From a virus, in IMG/VR virus record IMGVR_UViG_3300022751_000010, positions 1 to 39,548 of that record: DNA of 39,548 nt. The stretch is one strand, 5' to 3'. A program made the position numbers and the translations under genes. Positions within the stretch are counted from its first letter, which is position 1; every line of letters begins with the position of its first letter. The notes beneath the pieces were generated by a model. That model had not been told where the DNA came from and made no database searches. It saw only the letters and a program-made list of their open reading frames with translations. Positions 29,236 through 37,214 of this stretch are shown here, piece by piece.

Positions 29236-31739
29236 GCTACATCAATTAAATCAAATAGAGAAGGCTGCTTTTTATCATGCTCCATTGCTTTGGCATACTC
29301 AAGGCTATCTTTCCAGTACAATTCATTAAGCTCAGTTGACATTCCTTTGCGGCCTAACTTCACAGCTCGCAGCGGTACCGTTCCTAAGCCGCCGAACGGG
29401 TCAAATATTAACTCCCCGGGGTTAGAGTATCTTGTAATAGCACGGTCAACGATATCAAACTGCAATGGGCAAACATGCTTTTCCTTTTTCTTATTAGCCT
29501 GCATGGTGTTAAGCGTATGCATGCGGTTGATGTCATCCCATACGAAATCGTTTTGCAGGTGTGTCCACGGACTTAAAGCCATGAATGTTGTAGGCAGCTT
29601 CTTAATGCTTGACAGCGTGTCACAAAGGTTTACATGATTTTCAAAGCTGTACGGGTTGTTAGTTACATACTCTTTCCACCATTTAGATATCTGCGATAAA
29701 TCCATGCTTCGCAATTCTGCAGGTGTTAGCATCCGGTTGCCGTTTGATCTCCAAAGTGAGTGAGCATCCATTTGCCATTGACCTAATGTGTAAGCCGCCT
29801 TGTCTTTTGTAACACGTACATCAGCATAAGAGTTTGACATATCGGTTGGAGCCTTTCTGAATACCAAAAGATACTCAGGAGAACCGCACCCCATCTTAGA
29901 GCTGTCCTTACTGTTTTCGGTATAACCCAGCCTGTAGGTTTGATTATTCTCCCTTACTACATCGGTTGTGATGTAATGCTCTCCAAGCAGGTGCCAGCCG
30001 TGCTTTAAAAAGCATTGGGTTGTTAACCCCCTGAAATCTATTATTGAAGAAAAACCGACACCGTTCTGATAACTGAACTGTATCCGGTTCTTAACATGGA
30101 TAGCAGCGATACGCCCCGGTTGAAGCACTCTTAATAATTCAGGCACTAAGAAATCCATTTGCCTAAAGAAACCGGCATTACCATCATTATGACCAAAATC
30201 CCTATAGCTTTCGCAGTATTCGTATTGGTCGCTGAACGGGATTGAAGTAAGGATCATTTCGATACTACTATCTGGCATAGTCTTAACTTCTTCTACACAG
30301 TCATTATGAATAAGATTTATCTCATCATTGCAATACACTTTACGCTCGATGGCCATTGTACGTTTTAGCTGCTCAATCTGGGCACGGTGGTCAAGGCCGT
30401 ACTTTTTCATAAGTGCGGTCATTTCCGCAATCATATTCTTGTGGTTAGCCCATTTGTTTTCGAGGGTTTTTAGGATATCCCTTTCGGCATCGGTATAAAC
30501 CAAATGAATGTTTACCTGGTTAGCCTGCCTAAACCTTAAGATGCGGTGTATTGCCTGTATGAAGTCTTTAAACTTATAACCGATACCTACGAATATAGCA
30601 TCGCTGCAACGCTTTTGAAAGTTACATCCGGCACCGGCAATGGATGGTTTTGTTGCTAAATACTGGAACTGGCCATGTTTAAACTCATTCAAGTAAGCCT
30701 CTTTAACTTCCTGCTTTTGAGTACCGAAAACTGATTTTGTTTTTTCCTTTGGCAACAAAGCTTCAAGATACTTTCGCTCATCTTCCAGATCATGCCAGAA
30801 TATGAAATGCTTTTCAGGTACTGCCATCGCAATCTCAACTGATTTTTCAACACGAGCTGCGAGGCTTTCTCGTTTCTCCCTTGCACCCTCGCTTAAGCTT
30901 TTTGAAGCATCGGTAAACATTTTGTAGTTACCATCTCGGTCGGTTTTGATTGCGCGGTCATTTACATTTACTTCGTGGTAATGCACCTGCAGGTCGGGCA
31001 TGCGGTAACCCTCATCGCTATAACCGAGGTCAGACGGATATTCGATAAAGATTGCCCAACTGCGCACCCATATCCAAAACTCCTGTTCTTTGTGAGGGTA
31101 AAGGGTAAGGTTGCCGGCCGTTGTACTATCACGTTGAAAGAAGCGCGTTAAAGCTTGCCCACGGTCGCAAATGCCTAAAAATTCAGCATAGTTAAGTATC
31201 TCGGTAAATTCGTTGGGTGCCGGGGTTGCGGTGGCTATAAACTTGTAAGCTATTTTTGAAGCCTCTGTAATTATATACTCGCTGGTTTTTGTTTCCCGGT
31301 TACGTATAGCATCGCCCTCATCGAAAGAAATACCACCGAAAGATGACAAGTCAAATGCACCCTCACGGATCCTGTCATAGTTTGATAAGTAGATTTTGCT
31401 TTCAATGTTGGTAGCCTCTAAGTCTGCTTGGTTAATTACATAGGCTATCTCTAAGCCTAATATAGTTTTAGCATCATCTTTAAACTCTTGAACAACGCCT
31501 AAAGGCAGGCCAATTAGAAACGGTTTACCTGTGCGCTCCACAATCGCTTTGGCTATTTCTAATTGTATAACAGTTTTTCCTAAACCAAAGCTGCAGAATA
31601 TCGCCCTGGTACCACCGTACAATGCCCATTGGCAAGTATCTCTTTGGTGAGGAAATGTATTTTCGTGGAAGTTTGTATATTCAAATCCTGTATTTTTTAC
31701 CTCAAGGATTTTACTTTCTAAAAAATCATTATATACCAT
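29232..31739 (-). CDS. Helicase-DNA methyltransferase fusion (compact DarB-like)
   Basis: An 835-aa two-part enzyme. Residues 1-440 form a superfamily 2 helicase: Walker A FGLGKT (51-56), DEGD (140-143), motif III TATPAPN (170-176), motif VI QAIHRILRFRQ (395-405). Residues 465-835 form an N4/N6 methyltransferase in beta order, with TSIPF (498-502) in the place of motif IV (D/N/S)PPY and DPFGGLG (780-786) as motif I. It ends in KKQPSLFDLIDVA, with a clamp-binding QPSLF. Helicase-methylase fusions occur in anti-restriction proteins such as P1 DarB and in some type ISP systems; there is no nuclease domain visible, so protection of phage DNA is more likely. The Ile-for-Pro in motif IV is unusual. 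Confidence 0.82.
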   Translation of the reverse strand: MVYNDFLESKILEVKNTGFEYTNFHENTFPHQRDTCQWALYGGTRAIFCSFGLGKTVIQLEIAKAIVERTGKPFLIGLPLGVVQEFKDDAKTILGLEIAYVINQADLEATNIESKIYLSNYDRIREGAFDLSSFGGISFDEGDAIRNRETKTSEYIITEASKIAYKFIATATPAPNEFTEILNYAEFLGICDRGQALTRFFQRDSTTAGNLTLYPHKEQEFWIWVRSWAIFIEYPSDLGYSDEGYRMPDLQVHYHEVNVNDRAIKTDRDGNYKMFTDASKSLSEGAREKRESLAARVEKSVEIAMAVPEKHFIFWHDLEDERKYLEALLPKEKTKSVFGTQKQEVKEAYLNEFKHGQFQYLATKPSIAGAGCNFQKRCSDAIFVGIGYKFKDFIQAIHRILRFRQANQVNIHLVYTDAERDILKTLENKWANHKNMIAEMTALMKKYGLDHRAQIEQLKRTMAIERKVYCNDEINLIHNDCVEEVKTMPDSSIEMILTSIPFSDQYEYCESYRDFGHNDGNAGFFRQMDFLVPELLRVLQPGRIAAIHVKNRIQFSYQNGVGFSSIIDFRGLTTQCFLKHGWHLLGEHYITTDVVRENNQTYRLGYTENSKDSSKMGCGSPEYLLVFRKAPTDMSNSYADVRVTKDKAAYTLGQWQMDAHSLWRSNGNRMLTPAELRSMDLSQISKWWKEYVTNNPYSFENHVNLCDTLSSIKKLPTTFMALSPWTHLQNDFVWDDINRMHTLNTMQANKKKEKHVCPLQFDIVDRAITRYSNPGELIFDPFGGLGTVPLRAVKLGRKGMSTELNELYWKDSLEYAKAMEHDKKQPSLFDLIDVA

Positions 31740-31774
31740 TTTGTTTTGGTATTCCCATAAGGGTCAAATCTCAT
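31718..31774 (-). CDS. Mini-frame MRFDPYGNTKTKWYIMIF bridging clamp and helicase genes
   Basis: An 18-codon frame starts on the clamp stop codon (TAATG) and ends inside the helicase-methylase start region. Its first 15 bases equal those of the mini-frame at 25559. It may relay ribosomes from the clamp to the next gene, or be a vestige of a shared sequence block. Confidence 0.35.
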   Translation of the reverse strand: MRFDPYGNTKTKWYIMIF

Positions 31775-32871
31775 TATGCCAGCATCATTGGCATTACTAA
31801 CATCAAAACTGATTCTCCTTCATCAAGTCCATCTTCTTGAAAGATAACAGCAGCTCTGTTAGGTTGTGAAAGCTCTATAATTACGTTATCGCAATTCATA
31901 TTTGTTAAGGCTTCACTAAAAATCCTGTGGCTAAATCCTATTCTAATAGGTTCTCCATCGTAATCTGTAGGTACATTCTCCTCTGCATCGGTTGCATAGT
32001 CAACATCAGTAGATTTAATATTTATATTACCGGGGGTAATATGCAAAGCCATTTCATTGCTTTTGGCATTTGAGAATAAACCAACACGTTTGAAGCTATT
32101 TAGTAATTCACTTTTTGAAGCAATAACTTTAATATGGTTTTGCCTTGGAATTACAGCTTCATAACCTACAAACTTACCTTCTAACAATCTTGTAGTAAAC
32201 TCGCAATTATCAAAAAAGAACGTGGCATGTATGGCATTGCAGACAATTTTTAATTCTCCCTGAACAATCATATTTTTTAGAATGTTGATAGTTTTTTTAT
32301 GTACTACAAAATCCCTTTCATCGCTACTTGATATGTCATAGCGTTTATATTCAGAAAGTTTATGCCCATTAGTTGCTGCAAATGTTAATCCCTGATTTGT
32401 CAACCTAAATAACACCCCGCACATAATTGGACGTAGTTGGTCATCGGATGTTGCAAAAGCTGTTTTATTTATCCCCTCTGCTAATATTTCAGCAGGCAGC
32501 GTAATAGTTGACGGCTCTTTGATAATAATCGATTGTGGGAACTCTGTTGCATCCGTACAGGGTAGTTTATATTTTCCAGATAATGCTGTAAGTAGTAATA
32601 CAGAACCTTCACTTGATAATTCAATCGCCTGGTCCGGTAATGCTTTTAAAGCGTCTATAATCAATTTAGCAGGGATACAAAGCGAACCTTCGCCAGTTGC
32701 ATCTATCACGCAGGATAACGTAGTATCCAAGTCGGTGGCTGTAATTTTTAGCGTGTCGGTTATCTCAAACTTAAAGTTTTGAAGTATTGGCATGCTGTGG
32801 CTGTAGTTTATTACGCTACCTACAGTTTGCAACGCCTTTAGTAATGCTTTGCTGTTAATGGTTAGTTTCAT
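31774..32871 (-). CDS. dnaN: DNA polymerase III beta sliding clamp
   Basis: This 365-aa protein, the usual DnaN length, has the threefold clamp repeat. It starts MKLTINSKALLKALQTVGSV, with PILQNFKFEI and TDLDTTLS in domain 1, CGVLFRLTNQGLTFAATNGHKLSEY in domain 2 (cut here at motif level), and ends VLMLVMPMMLA, comparable to the VMPMRL end of E. coli DnaN. It tethers polymerases and other clients to DNA. No polymerase gene is visible in the phage, so it probably recruits host polymerase or serves phage clients with QxxLF motifs. Confidence 0.92.
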   Translation of the reverse strand: MKLTINSKALLKALQTVGSVINYSHSMPILQNFKFEITDTLKITATDLDTTLSCVIDATGEGSLCIPAKLIIDALKALPDQAIELSSEGSVLLLTALSGKYKLPCTDATEFPQSIIIKEPSTITLPAEILAEGINKTAFATSDDQLRPIMCGVLFRLTNQGLTFAATNGHKLSEYKRYDISSSDERDFVVHKKTINILKNMIVQGELKIVCNAIHATFFFDNCEFTTRLLEGKFVGYEAVIPRQNHIKVIASKSELLNSFKRVGLFSNAKSNEMALHITPGNINIKSTDVDYATDAEENVPTDYDGEPIRIGFSHRIFSEALTNMNCDNVIIELSQPNRAAVIFQEDGLDEGESVLMLVMPMMLA

Positions 32872-33110
32872 ATTTTCTTATGGGTGTTAATGAAGTTTTC
32901 TATTTCAGCAATTGGAATGTAATCCAGGTTATCAAATAACTCTTCTATTGCTGTTTGGGTTCGGTTGTTGGCGTGTACGCCTTCAAGAATGAAATCCGGT
33001 TCGGGATTATCTAATTCATCTCTAAGAGATTCTGAAATAGCTTTCTCTAATTTAAGTTGACGCTCTAAGTCTATTACTTCTTTTTCTAAATCTGAAATTC
33101 TTTGCTCCAT
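32868..33110 (-). CDS. Small coiled-coil protein, 80 aa
   Basis: The N-terminal half is a strong coiled coil (MEQRISDLEKEVIDLERQLK), the rest acidic. It overlaps the clamp start by 4 bp and the 72-aa gene by 1 bp. It could be a replication accessory dimer. Family unknown. Confidence 0.65.
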   Translation of the reverse strand: MEQRISDLEKEVIDLERQLKLEKAISESLRDELDNPEPDFILEGVHANNRTQTAIEELFDNLDYIPIAEIENFINTHKKI

Positions 33111-33328
33111 TATTCATTTATTTTACTTTCTATTGTAATCCAGTAGCTTTCTACTTCATTTTTAGCAGAAGCCGCCGGCATGTTATCTATCTTGACAATG
33201 ATGTCAGATAGTTTGTTTATCTCTTCCAGTAGCTGCATTCTTAAGCCTATAGTGCTACATTCGGATAAGTAGTTCATGTAGCGCATCATTAGGCTTTCTG
33301 CTTTATTTCTGAAAGTAAAGTGGTTCAT
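33110..33328 (-). CDS. Small helical protein, 72 aa
   Basis: Starts MNHFTFRNKAESLMMRYMNY; predicted helical throughout, with leucine-rich spacing (LRMQLLEEINKLSDIIVKID). Overlaps neighbours by 1 and 4 bp inside the replication block. No recognised domain. Confidence 0.65.
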   Translation of the reverse strand: MNHFTFRNKAESLMMRYMNYLSECSTIGLRMQLLEEINKLSDIIVKIDNMPAASAKNEVESYWITIESKINE

Positions 33329-34038
33329 TTTATTATTCGGCGCTTAGTTTTCAAATAATCCAGGTAATGCTTCATGTTAGCTTTTTTCTCCCAATCGGCA
33401 ATAGTATCTTCAAGCATTTGCCTATCCATGTTTTTTACCATATCATCAATTTCAGATTTAGCTTTTGCTTCAGCTTCTGCTTTCATTTTTAGCATGTGCT
33501 GGTTACGGTAAAAGGCAGTTACAGGATGTTCTTTATCCTCTGTGTCTTTCAGATGTGCGGTTTTTATAGCCTTATTAGCGCGCTCAACTTCTTCATATTT
33601 TCGGTCAAGATATTCCGGCATCCACTTGTTTAAGATGTTTTGGCCGTCGAGTTTATAATCTTTACCATCGCCTATAATACCCTGTCTTACCTGCTTTAGC
33701 ATTAGCAATATATCCTCAATTGTTTCGTATGGATATTTCTCTATGATGTCAATTGCTATTAGCGGAGCCTGTCCCGATGTAAGCTTTTTACCGACGTTGA
33801 AGCTTTCAGAAAAACGAAGCAGCATATAAGTAATTACCTTTGTCAAGTCCCTTTCTCCTAAAGTTTTTTCCAGTTTTTTTAATTTCGTTCCATCAATCGC
33901 TTTAGGAATAGTTAGCTGCTTTTCGATAAATAGAAGCTCAACCTGATCCTCTGTGGCCAAACATTGCATCAACTGCATTGTTAGCGGATTGTTTAAGCTC
34001 AACATCTGTTGCCGGTGTATTGATACTTGATTTTCCAT
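33325..34038 (-). CDS. Replication-associated protein, possible helicase loader partner, 237 aa
   Basis: Helical protein downstream of the DUF6291-like initiator gene, overlapping it by 101 bp if the first Met (34038) is used; Met codons at 34005, 33978 and 33969 are alternatives with smaller overlap. The middle (SFNVGKKLTSGQAPLIAIDI) and the Lys/Glu-rich C-terminus (KMKAEAEAKAKSEID) contain no Walker motif, so it is not an ATPase loader. It may be a Bacteroidota-phage replication factor that pairs with the initiator. Confidence 0.6.
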   Translation of the reverse strand: MENQVSIHRQQMLSLNNPLTMQLMQCLATEDQVELLFIEKQLTIPKAIDGTKLKKLEKTLGERDLTKVITYMLLRFSESFNVGKKLTSGQAPLIAIDIIEKYPYETIEDILLMLKQVRQGIIGDGKDYKLDGQNILNKWMPEYLDRKYEEVERANKAIKTAHLKDTEDKEHPVTAFYRNQHMLKMKAEAEAKAKSEIDDMVKNMDRQMLEDTIADWEKKANMKHYLDYLKTKRRIIK

Positions 34039-34660
34039 TGCTAAAATTTTTGTCGTTTTTGGCCCATGTTTCCAATCTTCTCTCCAAGGCCCAGGTTTTT
34101 TCTAATTCCTGCTTAAATTTTGAATTTGATTTATTAGGCTCTGTCCAGTACTTATAAAATTCTAAAACCATTGGCCTGCTATAAATTGAAACAAATGGTT
34201 CGAGCGTGGAAGCAAATTTTAATTTGCGCTCTTCAATATTATTTTTTGTTTCTTTTTCTAAAAGAATATCAGTTACAGTTACATTACCATTAACAGTATC
34301 ATTTACATTAACAGTAACATTATCATTAACAGCTTCGTTTGCTTCGTTTTGCTTAACACTTGAAGCATTTGCTTCGTTTGCTTCGTTTTGCTTTCGAGTT
34401 TCTCCACTCTTTAAACCGCCTTTTTTACCTGCTTCTGAACGTCTGCCTTTTACAATTTCATATTTTTGTAAATCTCTCTTTAGCTGTAGTTTAATAGGCT
34501 CGAATGCAAGCTTTAGATATCTATCTTCAAGCTCTGGATTTTCGTCATTTACATAGGCTAAAAGATGCTTTACAAGTTGCCCAGCTTCTGTATCAGTGAG
34601 CATGTCAAAGGAGTTTTTCCAGTCTACATATGCTACAAATGATTTTTTGTTATCAGCCAT
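33938..34660 (-). CDS. DUF6291-type replication initiator-like protein
   Basis: This 240-aa protein starts MADNKKSFVAYVDWKNSFDM, and DTEAGQLVKHLLAYVND is the DUF6291 signature. A basic linker (KGRRSEAGKKGGLKSGE) is followed by a repetitive Asn-rich stretch (KQNEANEA, twice) and NVTVNVNDTVNG, then a C-terminal domain with PMVLEFYKYWTEPNK. Initiators of lambda O type also carry the origin inside the coding sequence, and the repeats here produce iteron-like DNA (34289-34394). A DnaD/O-like role is inferred from order and repeats. Confidence 0.68.
   Translation of the reverse strand: MADNKKSFVAYVDWKNSFDMLTDTEAGQLVKHLLAYVNDENPELEDRYLKLAFEPIKLQLKRDLQKYEIVKGRRSEAGKKGGLKSGETRKQNEANEANASSVKQNEANEAVNDNVTVNVNDTVNGNVTVTDILLEKETKNNIEERKLKFASTLEPFVSIYSRPMVLEFYKYWTEPNKSNSKFKQELEKTWALERRLETWAKNDKNFSNGKSSINTPATDVELKQSANNAVDAMFGHRGSG
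34289..34394. repeat. Two iteron families inside the initiator gene, candidate origin
   Basis: An 18-bp period repeat beginning CATTAACAGTA occurs at 34289 and 34307, with a partial copy at 34325. Next to it a 23-bp exact repeat (GCTTCGTTTGCTTCGTTTTG then CTT) is at 34333-34355 and 34372-34394, 39 bp apart. The 39-bp period equals 13 codons. Arrays of this kind within an initiator gene mark the origin in lambda-type phages. Confidence 0.5.
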
Positions 34661-34681
34661 GTCGTATCATATTCTTAGTTT

Positions 34682-34846
34682 TTAGTATTCAGAATTTGCT
34701 TTATCCACACATTCCGATGTAGAAAGATTGTCGTAATAGCATATTTCAGCTAAGTTGGTTTTCTGTTCAGGACTAACGCTGTCCTGTAGTGTGCGGTCTA
34801 TAACATCTATGTAATGCTGTAGGGTATTGCCATGTGTGTTTTGCAT
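34682..34846 (-). CDS. Small acidic protein, 54 aa
   Basis: Starts MQNTHGNTLQHYIDVIDRTL at 34846, 3 bp after the stop of the 112-aa gene, and fills the gap before the initiator gene. Contains two cysteines (EICYYDN, SECVDK) and is acidic and helical. No known family; the fit to the gap makes translation likely. Confidence 0.6.
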   Translation of the reverse strand: MQNTHGNTLQHYIDVIDRTLQDSVSPEQKTNLAEICYYDNLSTSECVDKANSEY

Positions 34847-34849
34847 GGA

Positions 34850-35188
34850 TTAAGAGTTTTGTGATTTAATTTCTAAATCAATCTGCCTGCTGTACATCCA
34901 TTCACTAAACCACTCCCATATATTATCGTCTTGCTTATAATCTAAGCCATAAGTTATATCTTCGCTCACATCCTTATCTCCGTCGAAACTAAAAATAAAT
35001 TCCACCCAAATACCTATCTGCATAGCTATTGGTAAATGATGATACTTTATTTTATCTCCAAATATTTCTGACCAATTGCAATCAATTTTATATTGGTCAA
35101 TCCAGTCGCAAAACTCTTGCATAGCTAATGGATATCTTTCATATAAAATGTTGAAAAAATTTTCTTTGTTTAAATTTGTCAACTCCAT
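34850..35188 (-). CDS. Hypothetical acidic protein, 112 aa
   Basis: Starts MELTNLNKENFFNILYERYP; rich in Trp, Asp and Phe (EFCDWIDQYKIDCNW, WEWFSEWMY). Acidic, Trp-rich small phage proteins can be host-defence inhibitors or DNA mimics, but no such family is recognised. Lies in a run of small genes between the replication and NinG regions. Confidence 0.65.
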   Translation of the reverse strand: MELTNLNKENFFNILYERYPLAMQEFCDWIDQYKIDCNWSEIFGDKIKYHHLPIAMQIGIWVEFIFSFDGDKDVSEDITYGLDYKQDDNIWEWFSEWMYSRQIDLEIKSQNS

Positions 35189-35218
35189 AATTTTATTTAT
35201 AAGGGTTATTGTTTTCTG

Positions 35219-35440
35219 TTACTCTTTTACTATAAAGCCTGCTTTTTTTATCCTGGATAAGTTTTTTAGTGTAATCAAGTTGGTAGACATTATAGTTTGA
35301 TGTTCATTTAATCTCACTTTAATAAAATCATTAGCATCGTTTTCGTTTTTAGCCGAAACTAATTCTCTACTAAAGTTTTCAATATTACCCTCATAAGAAG
35401 CGTCATATCTAAACCTTATTTTTATTTCATATATATTCAT
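35219..35440 (-). CDS. Hypothetical protein, 73 aa
   Basis: Alpha/beta protein starting MNIYEIKIRFRYDASYEGNI, with a KNENDANDFIKVRLNEHQ middle. The strand-helix-strand pattern with an N-terminal YEIKIRF strand resembles small RNA- or DNA-binding folds. Not identified. It is 5 bp downstream of the 161-aa gene. Confidence 0.6.
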   Translation of the reverse strand: MNIYEIKIRFRYDASYEGNIENFSRELVSAKNENDANDFIKVRLNEHQTIMSTNLITLKNLSRIKKAGFIVKE

Positions 35441-35445
35441 ATTTT

Positions 35446-35931
35446 CTATTTATAAGGATTGTTATTATCGGTTACTGGTATCCATGAGCCTTCGAGTAAA
35501 CCTATTGAAAAGTTCCATTCACGTAGTTTGTCGAATAAATCCATCTGACTTGGTACTGGAGTAGCTTCAACGGTATAGAATTCTTTATCAAAACCAAATG
35601 TTACTCCGTATTTACTTATCGCCTTGCTTATTTCGTCGTAGTACTCCCAATCGTTAGACAATGCAGGGAACGCTATTTTAGCACATTCCACAATAGGTAC
35701 AAACGTTTCTCCCTTGTGAGTAATCTCTTTTGTGAGGTCTGAAAGTGGTCGGGCTAATATGTGATAGTCGGTGCCTATTTGGTTGTTTTCAGTATAAGCC
35801 ATGCTAACACCTGCTATACTCAACAGCATGCCAGTGTCGTTTATTCCCATTATACCGAAAATAGTTTTATCTTTTCTTTGTAACATAAAACCATTGCCGT
35901 ATAAATCCCCTGCTATTTTTTTAGTTATCAT
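35446..35931 (-). CDS. Hypothetical protein with clamp-binding-like QMDLF motif, 161 aa
   Basis: I place the start at 35931 (MITKKIAGDLYGNGFML), an 11-bp overlap with ninG; a Met at 35955 is possible. The product has an alpha/beta character. Close to the C-terminus is PSQMDLFDKL, a near-ideal clamp-binding pentapeptide (QxDLF). Its place next to NinG in the recombination block makes a clamp-bound repair factor plausible. Family unknown. Confidence 0.62.
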   Translation of the reverse strand: MITKKIAGDLYGNGFMLQRKDKTIFGIMGINDTGMLLSIAGVSMAYTENNQIGTDYHILARPLSDLTKEITHKGETFVPIVECAKIAFPALSNDWEYYDEISKAISKYGVTFGFDKEFYTVEATPVPSQMDLFDKLREWNFSIGLLEGSWIPVTDNNNPYK

Positions 35932-36523
35932 CTTTAAGCTTTTTAACGCTCTCACGTATTTGTTTTAAATTTTCGATATTCCATACCTTTGACTGGTGTT
36001 TATCGATCTGGGCTAACGCCTGTAAGTTTGAGAAGCGTTCGGCACCTATTCGCAAAGGCAGGTTAATATTATACTGCTCCAGATTACCTTCTTTAAAGAT
36101 GTTGCAGCCGGGGCACTGGCCATGGATGTTATCTAAATTAAATTTTAGAGTTTCAAACAATTCAGCTTTATGATAATGCCCCGCCTGAAAATCTGGGCGC
36201 CACGGCTCGTTACAGCTTACACAAGGCTTACCGGCATCCCTTTTGCGTACATATTCATGTACTACCTGTTTTGTGAGATTTAAGGCGTTTTTTAAATTGG
36301 TACGCCCCTTTTGTTCAATTGCAGCTTTTTCGAGTTCTAAGCGCGGTTTTTGTACTCTCTGAATAGCTTTATCCATCTTTACTTTACCTGCATCGCTGTT
36401 GTAAAGCCATTCTGGGTAACATCCCCAACAAAGCCCGTATTTTCTTGTTACGGCTTCTACCATTTTTCCGCATCCGTAACCATGTGCCTGGCCGGTGCCT
36501 TTGCATGCTTTTTCCTTTATCAA
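35921..36523 (-). CDS. ninG: NinG/Rap-like recombination nuclease
   Basis: This 200-aa protein has an N-terminal zinc finger (Cys7, Cys18, Cys32, Cys35) and the NinG core: EYVRKRDAGKPCVSCNEPWR, then AGHYHKA (His116), FNLDNIHGQCPGCN (Cys137, Cys140) and GNLEQYNINLPLRIG. Family members such as lambda Rap cut Holliday-type junctions and help phage recombination. The gene lies 9 bp downstream of the small OB-fold gene in the recombination block. Confidence 0.9.
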   Translation of the reverse strand: MIKEKACKGTGQAHGYGCGKMVEAVTRKYGLCWGCYPEWLYNSDAGKVKMDKAIQRVQKPRLELEKAAIEQKGRTNLKNALNLTKQVVHEYVRKRDAGKPCVSCNEPWRPDFQAGHYHKAELFETLKFNLDNIHGQCPGCNIFKEGNLEQYNINLPLRIGAERFSNLQALAQIDKHQSKVWNIENLKQIRESVKKLKDDN

Positions 36524-36532
36524 AATACATGG

Positions 36533-36790
36533 TTATACTGAAATCCTTCTTAAGCCATAAGCTACAAGGTTATTGTACTCAATGCCTGTTTTTTTAGATA
36601 TGCTGCCTTTAAGTTCTATATCTACAGCGATAAGGTCTTTTTCTTTAACCCGGACTAATAAATCCAGACACGCGCCGCGAAATTCTATAAAGCCAGTCTC
36701 CCTATTAGAAACCTTTAGTGTTACCACTTTTTTCTCATGGCCATCTTTTTCGCGGTATTCTATATTTTCAATGGTTCCTGTTATTGTCAT
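36533..36790 (-). CDS. OB-fold, SSB-like small protein, 85 aa
   Basis: The strand pattern (GTIENIEYREKDG, KKVVTLKVSN, FIEFRGACLDLLVRVK, IAVDIELKGSIS) matches a small OB barrel like the SSB-like DUF3127 family of Bacteroidota. Next to exonuclease and NinG genes it is a good candidate ssDNA-binding or annealing partner. No C-terminal acidic SSB tail. Confidence 0.6.
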   Translation of the reverse strand: MTITGTIENIEYREKDGHEKKVVTLKVSNRETGFIEFRGACLDLLVRVKEKDLIAVDIELKGSISKKTGIEYNNLVAYGLRRISV

Positions 36791-36800
36791 GGTGTTAGTA

Positions 36801-37214
36801 TTAAAAAAATTGTTCTATATTTTCTACAATGTCCTGCCTGTCAAAGTTGAAGTACTTAACTATGGCATCTATAACTGAACTGTATAGCTCTCCAAATTCA
36901 AACTCTGTCATATTAGCAAAGGATATTGACTTTGCTTCGTATATCTCTACACCTTCAAGATTGTATCTTAAATCATAATGACCGGATGCAATAATTAAAT
37001 CTTTACGCAGGTGCTCCATGTTATCATATCGCTCCTGATTCTCAAAAACCATAGTTAGCAAGGCAAAAAACTTTCTATGAAACTTAAGGTTACGAGGCTG
37101 TTTTATTTCGCACTCGTAAATCTCATTAAGCTTTAGCTTTTTAGCTTTCTCGTAGTCTGTACCATCTGCTAACTTAAACTGGCCGGATAGCTGCTTTACT
37201 AAATAGACTTTCAT
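36801..37214 (-). CDS. DUF1367 phage protein
   Basis: The 137-aa sequence shows the DUF1367 pattern: N-terminal strand MKVYLVKQLSGQF, then NLKFHRKFFALLTMVFENQE, LRKDLIIASGHYDL, and KSISFANMTEFEFGELYSSV. Function is unknown; the family is frequent in phage recombination blocks. It overlaps the YqaJ gene by 1 bp. Confidence 0.82.
   Translation of the reverse strand: MKVYLVKQLSGQFKLADGTDYEKAKKLKLNEIYECEIKQPRNLKFHRKFFALLTMVFENQERYDNMEHLRKDLIIASGHYDLRYNLEGVEIYEAKSISFANMTEFEFGELYSSVIDAIVKYFNFDRQDIVENIEQFF

Noticed and set aside
27743-31739. A complete restriction-modification system
   Set aside because: Two methyltransferases are present but no cognate nuclease domain or gene is visible; the only nuclease-like gene (24958-25524) is in the late unit and resembles a repair nuclease.
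34289-34394. CRISPR array
   Set aside because: Repeats are short, adjacent and in frame inside a gene, without unique spacers of constant size or cas genes.
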